Positions 44,431-53,361 of a DNA stretch of 64,000 nt are shown here, in pieces. The notes under the pieces were generated by a model. It was not told where the DNA came from, searched no databases, and saw nothing but the letters and a program-made list of their open reading frames with translations. The stretch comes from Abyssibacter sp036156195 (GTDB lineage Bacteria > Pseudomonadota > Gammaproteobacteria > Nevskiales > OUC007): contig JAYZUZ010000012.1 in assembly GCA_036156195.1 (NCBI GenBank), forward strand, positions 434,001 through 498,000. The letters are read 5' to 3'. Each line of letters begins with the position of its first letter. The first letter of the stretch is position 1. The position numbers were made by a program, and so were the translations under genes.

Positions 44431-44703
44431 CTACCGTCCCGCCAGGCGGCCGATGAGAAAGCCCACGCCAAAGGCGATGCCGACGCTTTGCAGAGGGTGT
44501 TCGGCGATCTTGGCCTCGGCCTGCTGCTCAGCTGCGAGGAGCTGATCCTTGCCCTGATCCACGCCCTGTCGCACCCGTGCGCGTGCCTCGGCGGCGCGAC
44601 CCTTTGCAGAGGCCTGTAGGGATTCGGTGAGTGCCCTGACGTCGTCACGCAGCTGGTTCAGGTCATCCTTTACGGCTTTGAGATCGGCATCTGAGTTCGC
44701 CAT
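44431..44703 (-). CDS. ElaB/YqjD-like DUF883 protein
   Basis: 90 residues: a coiled coil (DDLNQLRDDVRALTESLQAS), a KGRAAEARARVRQGVDQGKD helix, and the C-terminal membrane helix SVGIAFGVGFLIGRLAGR typical of the family. E. coli relatives tether ribosomes to the inner membrane in stationary phase. GGAGG precedes the ATG. Confidence 0.9.
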   Translation of the reverse strand: MANSDADLKAVKDDLNQLRDDVRALTESLQASAKGRAAEARARVRQGVDQGKDQLLAAEQQAEAKIAEHPLQSVGIAFGVGFLIGRLAGR

Positions 44704-44847
44704 GGTTGATCCTCCTGGTCGTCGTATTCCCCCGCCCCTTAGCAGACAAGTCGCGTCTGGCGTTGTTCCTTGCTGAGACTGTTCGGCATTCCGGCGCCGC
44801 CGGCATTATCATGCCAGCGGAACCACATTGCAGAGACCCACGCGCTC

Positions 44848-45426
44848 ATGCTGAACCGACTCAAATTACTGACTGGACTCGTACTCATGACAACTTCCGC
44901 AGCCGCCTCCGCCGACATGGTCAAGGTTGATATGCAGACCTCAGCCGGCACCATCGTGCTGGCGCTGGACGCTGACAAGGCACCCGCCACGGTGGCCAAT
45001 TTTGTCGAATACGCCAACGACGGCTTCTACGACGGCACCGTTTTTCACCGAGTGATCGAAGGGTTCATGATCCAGGGCGGCGGCCATACCGAGTCGCTGG
45101 CCAAGAAGGAGACCCGCGATCCGATTCAAAACGAAGCCAACAACGGTTTGTCCAACGTGCGCGGCTCGATCGCCATGGCGCGCACCAACGATCCGCACTC
45201 AGCCACGGCGCAGTTCTTCATCAACCACGGGGACAACGGGCGCCTGGATTTTCGTAGCGAAACCTCCTACGGCTACGGCTACACCGTGTTCGGACAGGTG
45301 GTCGAAGGCATGGATGTCGTCGACAAGATTGCCGAGATGCCAACCGGTGCGCAGGGCCCCTTCCGCTCGGACGTGCCTCAACCTCTGGTCGTGATCGAAT
45401 CGGTTCGCATCGTCGATTCCGAGTGA
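44848..45426 (+). CDS. periplasmic peptidyl-prolyl isomerase (cyclophilin)
   Basis: 192 residues from ATG 44848. A signal peptide (LLTGLVLMTTSAAASA) precedes a cyclophilin domain with FHRVIEGFMIQGGGH, NGLSNVRGSIAMART, SATAQFFINHGDN and YTVFGQVVEGMDVV. It isomerises prolyl bonds in exported proteins, as E. coli PpiA does. Overlaps lpxH with GTGA, so the two are coupled. Confidence 0.93.
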   Translation: MLNRLKLLTGLVLMTTSAAASADMVKVDMQTSAGTIVLALDADKAPATVANFVEYANDGFYDGTVFHRVIEGFMIQGGGHTESLAKKETRDPIQNEANNGLSNVRGSIAMARTNDPHSATAQFFINHGDNGRLDFRSETSYGYGYTVFGQVVEGMDVVDKIAEMPTGAQGPFRSDVPQPLVVIESVRIVDSE

Positions 45427-46166
45427 TTCACCTGCTGTCAGACCTCCACTTGGCGCCGGGTGACGGACTCACCCAGCGCTTTGTGGAGTACATGGCCGGT
45501 GCCGGCCGAGACGCATCGGTCATTTTCATACTGGGTGACTTGTTCAATGTCTGGCTGGGCGACGATTTGTCCATGCCCGAACACGGCGCTGCGATCGATG
45601 CCATCTCCGGTGCTGTGGATGCGGGCGTTCAAGTCCAGGTCATGCACGGCAACCGGGACTTTCTGCTCGGTCCAATTTTTGAATCTGCCACCGGCGCGTC
45701 ATTGATCGCTGACCCCTGGGTCGGGGAACTGGCCGGCGTCGTCACGCTGCTCACCCATGGCGACCGCTACTGCACCCAGGATCGCAGCTATCAGGCGTTT
45801 CGCTCGGTGGTCCGGAGTCAGGCTGTACAGCGCGGGTTTTATGGCATGCCGCAGCGCTGGCGGGTGGGGCTGGCCAACCGTTTGCGCAAGGGCAGCCGGC
45901 AGGCCACACCTGGCAAACCTCTACAGGTCACCGACCTGGATAGCCGGGCTTTGTACCAGGCTGTGCGAGACGCCCGCGCGACGCGCGTCATCCATGGCCA
46001 TTCCCATCGCCCGGCGGTGCACCGCATCGGCAAGGGCAAACAAGTCATCGAGCGCTATGTGCTGGAGGACTGGCGCAGGGATACAGGTGCTCGCGTGCTG
46101 ACGCTTGATGCCGATGGCCGCACCGGCTCGCTGCGGATACCGCCCGTCATCGAACCCGCTGCCTAG
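45423..46166 (+). CDS. lpxH: UDP-2,3-diacylglucosamine diphosphatase
   Basis: 247 residues from GTG. The metallophosphoesterase motifs are complete: SDLHL, GDLFNVWLGDD, HGNRDFLLG, LLTHGDRYC and HGHSHRPA. LpxH cleaves UDP-2,3-diacylglucosamine to lipid X in lipid A synthesis, at the inner membrane with Mn. Coupled to the cyclophilin gene by a GTGA overlap, as in other gammaproteobacteria (ppiB-lpxH). Confidence 0.95.
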   Translation: MIHLLSDLHLAPGDGLTQRFVEYMAGAGRDASVIFILGDLFNVWLGDDLSMPEHGAAIDAISGAVDAGVQVQVMHGNRDFLLGPIFESATGASLIADPWVGELAGVVTLLTHGDRYCTQDRSYQAFRSVVRSQAVQRGFYGMPQRWRVGLANRLRKGSRQATPGKPLQVTDLDSRALYQAVRDARATRVIHGHSHRPAVHRIGKGKQVIERYVLEDWRRDTGARVLTLDADGRTGSLRIPPVIEPAA

Positions 46167-46306
46167 GCGCAACTGCCGTCAGCGTCAGAAAATCCTCACA
46201 GCATCGGGCGTTGCTACGCCACTGTGCGATGCCCGCACTTCGTTCATCATGTATTGAACGATGACGCCGGGCGCAGAGCCGGTGCAGCAAGAGGAGATGA
46301 CTGCAG

Positions 46307-48205
46307 ATGATCCAGCCCGTTCTGACACGTCGCATGCACAAGCTTGTCCTGTGCCTGCTCCCCGTCGCATTCGCTGCCTGCAATGGCGCAAGCGATGAGG
46401 TTCCGCCGACAGCTGCCCCCCCGACGCTGGCCAGCGACTGGTTCGAATACAACCCGGCACCTGCCTACAGCGGCACGACGCGACTGCCTGCCGAATACAT
46501 CACCATGAGTGATGGCACCCAGCTGTCAGCGCAGGTGATGTTGCCAACCGACGCTAACGGGCAGGCTGTCGAAGGCCCACTCCCGGTCATTCTCACGCAG
46601 ACGGGATACAACAAGAGCGCCAGCGGCTACGTCGAAGGCTTTGCGTTCAACCGCTTTCTAGTTGAGCACGGATACGCGCATGTCGCGGTTGACGTGCGTG
46701 GCACCGGTGCTTCGCAGGGAACCTGGGAGATCTTCAGCGAACGCGAACAGCTGGACTACCGTGAGGTCATGGACTGGATTGTGGAGCAGCCCTGGAGCAA
46801 CGACCGGGTTGGCACCTGGGGCCCCTCGTTCATGGCCATTACCCAAATCTATACCGCCGCCTGGCAACACCCTGCACACCAGGCAATGTTTGCCATCGTG
46901 CCGATGGCGGACGCGTACCGGGATATCGTCTTCACCGGCGGTCAGGTCAACGTGGGATTTATCCCGCTGTGGATCGGGTTGGTCACCGGCCTGGGCCTAA
47001 TCCCCGCCCACCCCTCGCCCGAGGCGCTATCGACTCTGTTGGATCACCTCCAGGGGACCGTCAGCTACGATCTTCCCGTCATTCTTCAGGCCACCCTGGG
47101 TGTTGGAGGTCAGAACTACGACGGGCCCTTCTGGCGGACCCGCTCGCCCATCGAGGTCGCAGACCAGGTGCGCATTCCGACGGTGATCGTCGGGGGCCTC
47201 AGAGACATCTTCCAACGCGGTGAGCCCATGCTCTACGAGGCGATTAAACCGCATGCCACCACCAAGCTCGTCATCGGGCCCTGGACGCATCTCGATGCGT
47301 CCTCGGGCGCGGGCTTACCTGCCGACGGCGTACCCGACCTGAACCACATGGCCTTGCTGTGGTTCGACCGCTACCTCAAGAATCTCGACAACCGGGCGGA
47401 AAGCGTCCCAGCCGTCACGCAATACGTGTGGAACGAAGACCGGTACGTCCGATCCGCCGACTGGCCCCACCCGCAGGCTAGGGCCGAGCGATGGTTTCTC
47501 CGCGGTGACGGCGCACTCACGCCGGAGCTGCCCGCCACGGATGAGCCCTCTCGGCACACGGTCCAGATTCCGGTGCAAAACCTTTGTTCCGCGAGTTCCG
47601 CACAGTGGACCGCCGGTGTTCTTGAGTTGATTCCCCTGCCCTGTTTTCAGGGTCAGAACACTCTGAATGAGCTGCCGCTATTGGGCGCGGTGACGTACAC
47701 CACGGAACCGATGGACACCGATTACTACGTCAACGGCCCGATGCAGGCCGACCTGTGGCTGGCTTCAGAACTCGGATCGGATGGCAGCGTGGCGGTGCGG
47801 GTCACCAGCGTCTCACCGACCGGCGAATCATTCGAGCTCACCAATGGGCTGCAGACATTCTCAACACGACAAACCGACCTGCAGCGGTCGCGACTGCTCG
47901 ATGGCGAGAGCATCCAGCCCTGGCACCCCTACACCGCCGAGTCGGTGGAAGCGGTTGCACCCGGCGAATCGACGCATGTCGCAGTCGAGATCTTCCCCAG
48001 CAGCTTTGTCATTCCTGCAGGCCACCGGCTCCGGGTCGCCATCGCCAGTAGCGATTTCCCCCACGGACTGCCGCCTGTCACCGACCTGCTCGACCAGGTA
48101 CTGGGAATCATGCGCATTGACAGCCAGGCTGCGCGGCCGTCGTCCATCGTGCTGCCCGTGGTGCCGGTCGACGCATTGGGTCGCGAGGTCGGCGCAGCCG
48201 GCTAG
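46307..48205 (+). CDS. CocE/NonD-type S15 hydrolase, lipoprotein
   Basis: 632 residues. An N-terminal lipoprotein-like signal ends in VAFAAC. The alpha/beta-hydrolase part has ILTQTGYNKS, VDVRGTGASQGTWE, the nucleophile region VGTWGPSFMA, the Asp region GGLRDIFQRG and the His region GPWTHLD. A C-terminal jelly-roll (RVTSVSPTGESFELTNG, IPAGHRLRVAIASSDFP) completes the X-Pro dipeptidyl-peptidase/CocE fold. It cleaves esters or amides; the natural substrate is unknown. GGAG lies 10 nt before the ATG. Confidence 0.88.
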   Translation: MIQPVLTRRMHKLVLCLLPVAFAACNGASDEVPPTAAPPTLASDWFEYNPAPAYSGTTRLPAEYITMSDGTQLSAQVMLPTDANGQAVEGPLPVILTQTGYNKSASGYVEGFAFNRFLVEHGYAHVAVDVRGTGASQGTWEIFSEREQLDYREVMDWIVEQPWSNDRVGTWGPSFMAITQIYTAAWQHPAHQAMFAIVPMADAYRDIVFTGGQVNVGFIPLWIGLVTGLGLIPAHPSPEALSTLLDHLQGTVSYDLPVILQATLGVGGQNYDGPFWRTRSPIEVADQVRIPTVIVGGLRDIFQRGEPMLYEAIKPHATTKLVIGPWTHLDASSGAGLPADGVPDLNHMALLWFDRYLKNLDNRAESVPAVTQYVWNEDRYVRSADWPHPQARAERWFLRGDGALTPELPATDEPSRHTVQIPVQNLCSASSAQWTAGVLELIPLPCFQGQNTLNELPLLGAVTYTTEPMDTDYYVNGPMQADLWLASELGSDGSVAVRVTSVSPTGESFELTNGLQTFSTRQTDLQRSRLLDGESIQPWHPYTAESVEAVAPGESTHVAVEIFPSSFVIPAGHRLRVAIASSDFPHGLPPVTDLLDQVLGIMRIDSQAARPSSIVLPVVPVDALGREVGAAG

Positions 48206-48277
48206 CGAGGCATTTTCGACCCCAGTCCGTGCGTGGGATCGATCCCCCGCCGCCAAGGCCTCGCAGGGGTTGTTATT

Positions 48278-48296
48278 GATAATCGTTCGCATTATC
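48278..48296. promoter_or_regulatory. Fur box
   Basis: GATAATCGTTCGCATTATC matches the 19-bp Fur consensus (GATAATGATAATCATTATC) closely, with perfect GATAAT/ATTATC ends. It lies 36 bp before the TonB receptor start, as expected for iron repression of the operon. Confidence 0.85.
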
Positions 48297-48331
48297 TTTC
48301 GCCGCCCCTTTCCTACTGCCTGGCGACCTGC

Positions 48332-50521
48332 ATGTCTCGACTACTCTCCGTCCGCTTTTTTACCCTGGGCTGCCTGATGACGATGAGCGCCGCCGCGCTG
48401 GCGCAAACGGGCGCGAACCCGCCGGAAGCTGCGAACGCACAAGAAACCGACGAAGAGCAGGCGCAATCCACTCCCCAGGACCTGGGTGAGATGACGATTC
48501 ATGGCGGCATGACCCGCTACTCCGCCCTCAAGTCCGATACCCCTATCATGGAGACCGCCCGCTCTGTCTCCGTCGAGACAGCCGAGCAGTTGCGAGCCAA
48601 GGGCGCTCTGGATCTGGGCGATGCCTACACCTACTCCGCCGGCGTGATCGGCGATACCTACGGATTTGCCACCCGCGGCGACTGGTTGAAGGTGCGCGGG
48701 CTGAGCGTGCCGGAGTACCGGGACAGTCTTCAGGCCTTGTTCGGCAACTACAACAACGTCCGACCGCATATCTACACCTTGGAGCAGGTCGAGATTCTCA
48801 AAGGACCGGCCTCCGTGCTCTACGGCCAGGGCTCCCCTGGCGGTTTGGTCAACATCGTCAGCAAACAGCCCCGTGCGGACCAGCAGAACGAACTTTTCGT
48901 GCAATACGGCTCGTTTGACCACCTGCAACTGGGCACCGATGTCGGCGGCGTGCTCAACGAGGATGCCAGCCTGCTGTACCGGGTGGTGGCGGTGGGCCGC
49001 GACGCCAACACGATGGTCGATCACGTCAACAACGATACGGTGGTCCTGGCTCCGTCTCTGACCTGGCGCCCTGGCCTGCGCACCGAAATCACCCTGCTGG
49101 GCAACTATCAGGACACCCGCAGCAAGGCCGGCGCCCAGTTCCTGCCCATTGCAGGAACACTCACCCCGGCTCCGAACGGGCAGTTCATCGAGGACAGCAC
49201 GTTCCTGGGCGAACCGGAATTCGACCGCTACAACACCGAGTCCCAGTCCGTCACGCTGCTGGCAAATCACATCATCAATACCATCTGGTCCTTCGACGTC
49301 ACAGCCCGCTGGACCCGGGGAGAGGCCGATTATCGCCAGGCCTGGCCCGCCTTTATCGGCGGCAGCCGCTACGTGTTCAACGACGACGGCAGCCTCTACG
49401 AGAACGGCACGGTACCCCGCACCTTCTACGTCAGTGACGCCATGTCGGAACAAACCGCCATCGACACACGGCTACACGCCGACTTTTTCGACGGCTGGCT
49501 CGACCACGAAATCATGGTCGGCGTGCAGTACCAGGACGTGACCACCGACAACAACAGCGCCTATGCATTCGCATTGGGGTATGACTTCGCGACCGGAGGC
49601 CCCGACGACACACTGGGCGACACCTACTGGATTAACGTGTTCAACCCCGTCTACGGCAACGTCCCCGGCAACGACATTCTCGACATGTTCTACAACGATG
49701 CCCCCGAGGCACGCACGCGGGACCTGGGCTTCTACGCGAACGACCAGATCAGCGTGGGCCAATGGCGTCTTACGGCCGGGCTGCGCTACGACGAGGTCAC
49801 GACCGATAACGGCAGCACCGAACAGGATGATGATGCGTTCAGCTACAGCATCGGCGCCCTTTATCGCTTCGACAACGGCATCGCACCGTACGCCAGCTAC
49901 GCGGAGTCCTTTGAGCCGGTCGTCGGCACGGACACCCTGACGGGCGAGGCACTGCGTCCGCAGGAAGGCCGCCAGTACGAGGTGGGTCTGAAATACGAAC
50001 CCACCGGCGGTCGCTCGCAGCTGACCCTGGCTGCCTTTGATATCGAGCAGTCCAATCTGGCGAACCCGAATGGCTTGCCGAATGCCGGCTCACAACAGGA
50101 AGGTGTCGCGGAGTTTCGCGGTGTGGAGCTGGAATCGGTTCTGGATCTGGGCATCGTGGACCTGGAGGCCAACGCCAGCCGTATCCTGAGCGAAGATCCC
50201 AATGGCCGGCGTTACGCATCGGTGCCGGAGAATCAGGCTTCAGCTTGGCTGAACCTGAAACCCATCACGCAATGGGGCGGTCTGCGGGCCGGTCTGGGCA
50301 TGCGCTACGTGGGTGAGAGCTGGGACGGTGCCGACGGGCTGCGCACACCTTCCTACACGCTGGCTGATGCCATGCTGGGCTACCCCATGGGCGCCTGGGA
50401 CTTCAGCGTGAATGTGCGAAACCTGACCGACAAGCAGTATGTCGCCACCTGCTTGGCACGAGGCGACTGCTTTGTCGGTGATCGCAGAACCGTCGTCGGC
50501 ACCCTGCGCCGCAGCTTTTAA
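48332..50521 (+). CDS. TonB-dependent siderophore receptor
   Basis: 729 residues from ATG 48332. Signal peptide (LGCLMTMSAAALAQ), plug domain with ARSVSVETAEQL, VRGLSVPEYRDSL and VEILKGPASVLYGQGSPGG, then a 22-strand barrel ending in the terminal Phe (RRSF). The family takes ferric siderophores across the outer membrane with TonB. The Fur box upstream and the PepSY gene downstream support iron uptake. The ligand cannot be told from sequence. Confidence 0.95.
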   Translation: MSRLLSVRFFTLGCLMTMSAAALAQTGANPPEAANAQETDEEQAQSTPQDLGEMTIHGGMTRYSALKSDTPIMETARSVSVETAEQLRAKGALDLGDAYTYSAGVIGDTYGFATRGDWLKVRGLSVPEYRDSLQALFGNYNNVRPHIYTLEQVEILKGPASVLYGQGSPGGLVNIVSKQPRADQQNELFVQYGSFDHLQLGTDVGGVLNEDASLLYRVVAVGRDANTMVDHVNNDTVVLAPSLTWRPGLRTEITLLGNYQDTRSKAGAQFLPIAGTLTPAPNGQFIEDSTFLGEPEFDRYNTESQSVTLLANHIINTIWSFDVTARWTRGEADYRQAWPAFIGGSRYVFNDDGSLYENGTVPRTFYVSDAMSEQTAIDTRLHADFFDGWLDHEIMVGVQYQDVTTDNNSAYAFALGYDFATGGPDDTLGDTYWINVFNPVYGNVPGNDILDMFYNDAPEARTRDLGFYANDQISVGQWRLTAGLRYDEVTTDNGSTEQDDDAFSYSIGALYRFDNGIAPYASYAESFEPVVGTDTLTGEALRPQEGRQYEVGLKYEPTGGRSQLTLAAFDIEQSNLANPNGLPNAGSQQEGVAEFRGVELESVLDLGIVDLEANASRILSEDPNGRRYASVPENQASAWLNLKPITQWGGLRAGLGMRYVGESWDGADGLRTPSYTLADAMLGYPMGAWDFSVNVRNLTDKQYVATCLARGDCFVGDRRTVVGTLRRSF

Positions 50522-51124
50522 ATGCACGAAGCATTCGCCGCCTGTGCGTTGACCTGGCTTGGTGTGACCGCGCTGCGGGGTGCCTGGCATCTGGGTCGTC
50601 GTCACGCTGACGCACACAGGCAGCGTCGAGCGCTGCGCTGGGGCGGCTGGAGTCTGCTCATTGTCGCAACCGTTTGGTGGGCGCAGACAGCCGGACCGGA
50701 CCGAGGCCTGGCGGTTGCAGGCCTGGCTGTCAGCCTCGCCGGTCTGCTGTGGCTGCTGGAAGCGGCGCGCACTGATGCCCATACGACCAGGCGTCCGCCA
50801 GTACGCCGGCCACCTGCGGGCCGCGCACGAGCGGTCGCTGCGCCTGCCGTTGTTCGCAGCCTGTGGGTGGCAATACTGGCCGGCCCTGTTGCCATGACGG
50901 CAGCGCTCCTGCTGGGGATGCTGCTCTACGCGCTGGCTCTGGCCGCAGGCATGGGCGCGGCCAACGGCCTCGCGGTTGGGCTCATCGCCGCACCGCTGCT
51001 CTGGTGCCTGTTGCTGCCGTTGGCAACCGCGGGGCTGGCCCTGCGCACCCGTAGCGCCATCCTGCTGGGCGTCGCCGCGATCGGTGCGGCGGCCCACCCC
51101 GTGTTACCACTCTGGACGTCCTGA
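50522..51124 (+). CDS. membrane protein, DUF3325-like plus DUF3649-like
   Basis: 200 residues beginning at the base after the receptor stop. The N-terminal half (LRWGGWSLLIVATVWWAQTAG, LAVAGLAVSLAGLLWLLEAA) resembles DUF3325; the C-terminal half (VVRSLWVAILAGPVAMTAALL, LAVGLIAAPLLWCLLLPLA) resembles DUF3649. In iron-uptake operons these are usually separate small genes beside a PepSY protein, so this may be a fusion. Function unknown, likely linked to siderophore iron release. One-base overlap with the next gene. Confidence 0.65.
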   Translation: MHEAFAACALTWLGVTALRGAWHLGRRHADAHRQRRALRWGGWSLLIVATVWWAQTAGPDRGLAVAGLAVSLAGLLWLLEAARTDAHTTRRPPVRRPPAGRARAVAAPAVVRSLWVAILAGPVAMTAALLLGMLLYALALAAGMGAANGLAVGLIAAPLLWCLLLPLATAGLALRTRSAILLGVAAIGAAAHPVLPLWTS

Positions 51125-52623
51125 TGTTCGGCTCCTCCGCCTGGGTTTCTTCGCTTCTGCAGGCCCATCGCTCCGTTGCGTTGGCCGCCAGCGCCCTGCT
51201 CTATCTGCTCTGCCTCAGCGGCACGCTGATGGTGTTTCACGACGAGTTCGCACGGTGGGAGCAGCCACAGGTCGCCGAGTTCTCACAGGTCGATCCCGGC
51301 GCCGTGGCCCGGGCAGCCAATGCCGGGCTGGCACGCGTCGACGAGACGCCCCATCACTTCTTCATCGGCCTGCCCGTCTCCGGCATGCCCCGCATGACCG
51401 TGACGGCAGATGCCCGGAGCTGGTATGCCAACGCCGATGGCCAGCTGCTGGAGGCTGTCCACGCACCCTGGCGTGACTGGCTGGAGACCTTGCACTACTA
51501 CCTCACCCTGCCGGGGGTACTGGGCCTGACAGTGGTCGGCTGCCTGGGCGTCATGATGATGACGTTGGTGGGCTCAGGCTTACTGGCCCTGCCGCGCCTG
51601 TTTCGGGACGCGTTCCGCCTCCGACTGCGACGGGCTCCGCAACTCGCCTGGACAGACCTGCACAACCGCATCGGGGTCTGGGCCTCCCCGGTCTTTCTGG
51701 CGATCGCGCTCACCGGTGCGGTAATCGGTCTGGCTGGCGCGGTTTCGAAGGTCATGGCGCCCACCTTTAGCGGCGGCGACACCGCAGCGTTTTTTGCACC
51801 GATCTTCGGATCAGAAGTCGAAGGCAGTGACGCTGCGGCTCCGCTGGCCCGTGTCGACCATGCCCTGGCGCAGTTCCGCACAGAGTACCCATCGCTCATC
51901 CCCTGGTACGTGAGCTACCACGAGCCCGCGACGCTAGGACAAAGTGCGGAAATTCTTGCCAAGCATCCAAAGCGGTTGATCTACGGAGACAATTACCCAT
52001 TCGGACCCGACGGACAGCTGCAAGGCAACCTGGGTCTGTCGGACGGGGCGTTCGGCCAACAGCTGATTGCCGCGTTTTACCCCCTACACTTCGGATCCTA
52101 CGGCGGACTGCTCATCAAAAGCGCCTACGCCCTGTTCGGCCTGCTGGCCTGTCTGGTCATTCACAGTGGCCTGTCCATCTGGCTGCTCAAGCGTGCGCAG
52201 CGGGGGTATCCGGCGCCGCGGCTCGCCGCAGCCTGGAATGCCATCATCTGGGGCGGGCCGGCGTCACTGGCCGTATTGTTGCTCGTGACCCGCATGGGCC
52301 TGCTGGAAGGCCAGCCACTCATCCTGGTGTTCTGGAGTTTGCTGGCAGCGGCGCTCCTATGGAGTCAATGGCGCCCCGATCGGACGCTGCTACGCAGCGG
52401 TTGCGGAATCATCGCAACGGCGATCGGGCTCACCCTGGCGCTGGATATCACGAACCATGGCGTGCTTCACCCGCTCGGCGTGGTGCACGGAGTCCGGTTG
52501 GGTCTGATCGTGCTGATGCTGACAGCACTTGTGCTGGCATATCGACGGCGGCCCCAGGACCCGCACAGGGACTGCGCCGACACCCCCGCTCAGTCATCGG
52601 TGAGCAGGGCATCAAGTTCCTGA
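51124..52623 (+). CDS. PepSY-associated membrane protein (ferric reductase-like)
   Basis: 499 residues. N-terminal LQAHRSVALAASALLYLLCLSGTLMVF with the PepSY_TM His, the DWLETLHYYLTLPG loop, the DLHNRIGVWASPVFLAIALTGAV helix with conserved His, and further helices to the C-terminus. Members act in siderophore iron reduction at the inner membrane. Third gene of the Fur-controlled operon. Its 3' end overlaps the convergent ferritin-like gene by 34 nt. Confidence 0.85.
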   Translation: MFGSSAWVSSLLQAHRSVALAASALLYLLCLSGTLMVFHDEFARWEQPQVAEFSQVDPGAVARAANAGLARVDETPHHFFIGLPVSGMPRMTVTADARSWYANADGQLLEAVHAPWRDWLETLHYYLTLPGVLGLTVVGCLGVMMMTLVGSGLLALPRLFRDAFRLRLRRAPQLAWTDLHNRIGVWASPVFLAIALTGAVIGLAGAVSKVMAPTFSGGDTAAFFAPIFGSEVEGSDAAAPLARVDHALAQFRTEYPSLIPWYVSYHEPATLGQSAEILAKHPKRLIYGDNYPFGPDGQLQGNLGLSDGAFGQQLIAAFYPLHFGSYGGLLIKSAYALFGLLACLVIHSGLSIWLLKRAQRGYPAPRLAAAWNAIIWGGPASLAVLLLVTRMGLLEGQPLILVFWSLLAAALLWSQWRPDRTLLRSGCGIIATAIGLTLALDITNHGVLHPLGVVHGVRLGLIVLMLTALVLAYRRRPQDPHRDCADTPAQSSVSRASSS

Positions 52624-53360
52624 TCAGTAAAACCGGCGCGCAGTCGCGCCGGCCTGTTCAGCGGGCCACGCGCGACCACGACACCATGCCGGGCCAGCAG
52701 GGCCTTGAATGTCGGCACTGGATCAAGCTGACGCTGGCTGCATAAGTACTCGAACCAGCGGGACCCCACCTCGACGTGGCGCTCTTCCTCAGCGAGGATG
52801 ACCCGCAGATGGGCCACGGTCTCCGTATCGCCGGCATCCAGCAGCCGCTCGATCATGCCCGGTGTGACATCCAGCCCTCTGGCTTCCAGCACCCGCGGCA
52901 CCAGTGCCATACGCTCCAGCGGGTCGGCCGCCGTTTTCTCGGCCATCTCCCATAAGCCGTTATGCGCCGGCATGTCGCCGTACCGGGTATCCAGCTGCTG
53001 CAGGCGGCCTGCCAGCAGCTGAAAATGCCGGGCCTCATCGCGGGCCACGCTCAGCCAGTCGCGATAATAGGCATCTGGCAGATCAGCAAACCGAAGCACG
53101 GCGTCCAGCGCCAGATTGATGGCATTGAACTCGATATGCGCCACGGCGTGTACCAGCGCGGCTCGCCCAGCCGGGGAACCCAGTTTGCGCTTGCGCACAC
53201 CGGCGGGATGAATCAGCTCCGGTCGCCCCGGCCGGCCAGGTTGTGCAGGCATGGGCTGTCGCAGCGGCTCGGCCTGCTCGTCGGCCAATGCCAGCACCTG
53301 CGCACACTTGCGTGCGGGGTCGGACTCCAGATAAGCCGCCAGCACTGGCGTGGCGACCAT
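52590..53360 (-). CDS. DUF455 ferritin-like protein
   Basis: 256 residues. Two helical-bundle metal motifs are visible: HAVAHIEFNAINLALDA and ARDEARHFQLLA, then AEEERHVEVGSRWFEYL. The family resembles tRNA-hydroxylase and rubrerythrin folds with a di-iron site. Function unproven. Lies 1 bp after metZ start region, on the same strand as metZ, purF and the rest. Confidence 0.85.
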   Translation of the reverse strand: MVATPVLAAYLESDPARKCAQVLALADEQAEPLRQPMPAQPGRPGRPELIHPAGVRKRKLGSPAGRAALVHAVAHIEFNAINLALDAVLRFADLPDAYYRDWLSVARDEARHFQLLAGRLQQLDTRYGDMPAHNGLWEMAEKTAADPLERMALVPRVLEARGLDVTPGMIERLLDAGDTETVAHLRVILAEEERHVEVGSRWFEYLCSQRQLDPVPTFKALLARHGVVVARGPLNRPARLRAGFTDQELDALLTDD

Positions 53361-53361
53361 G

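Noticed and set aside
48341..49453. 370-codon frame on the minus strand opposite the TonB receptor
   Set aside because: Antisense shadow of the receptor; no family features.
50240..51097. 285-codon frame on the minus strand opposite the receptor end and the DUF3325-like gene
   Set aside because: Rich in Arg/Gln/Gly as expected of antisense GC-rich DNA; the plus-strand genes are coupled and conserved.
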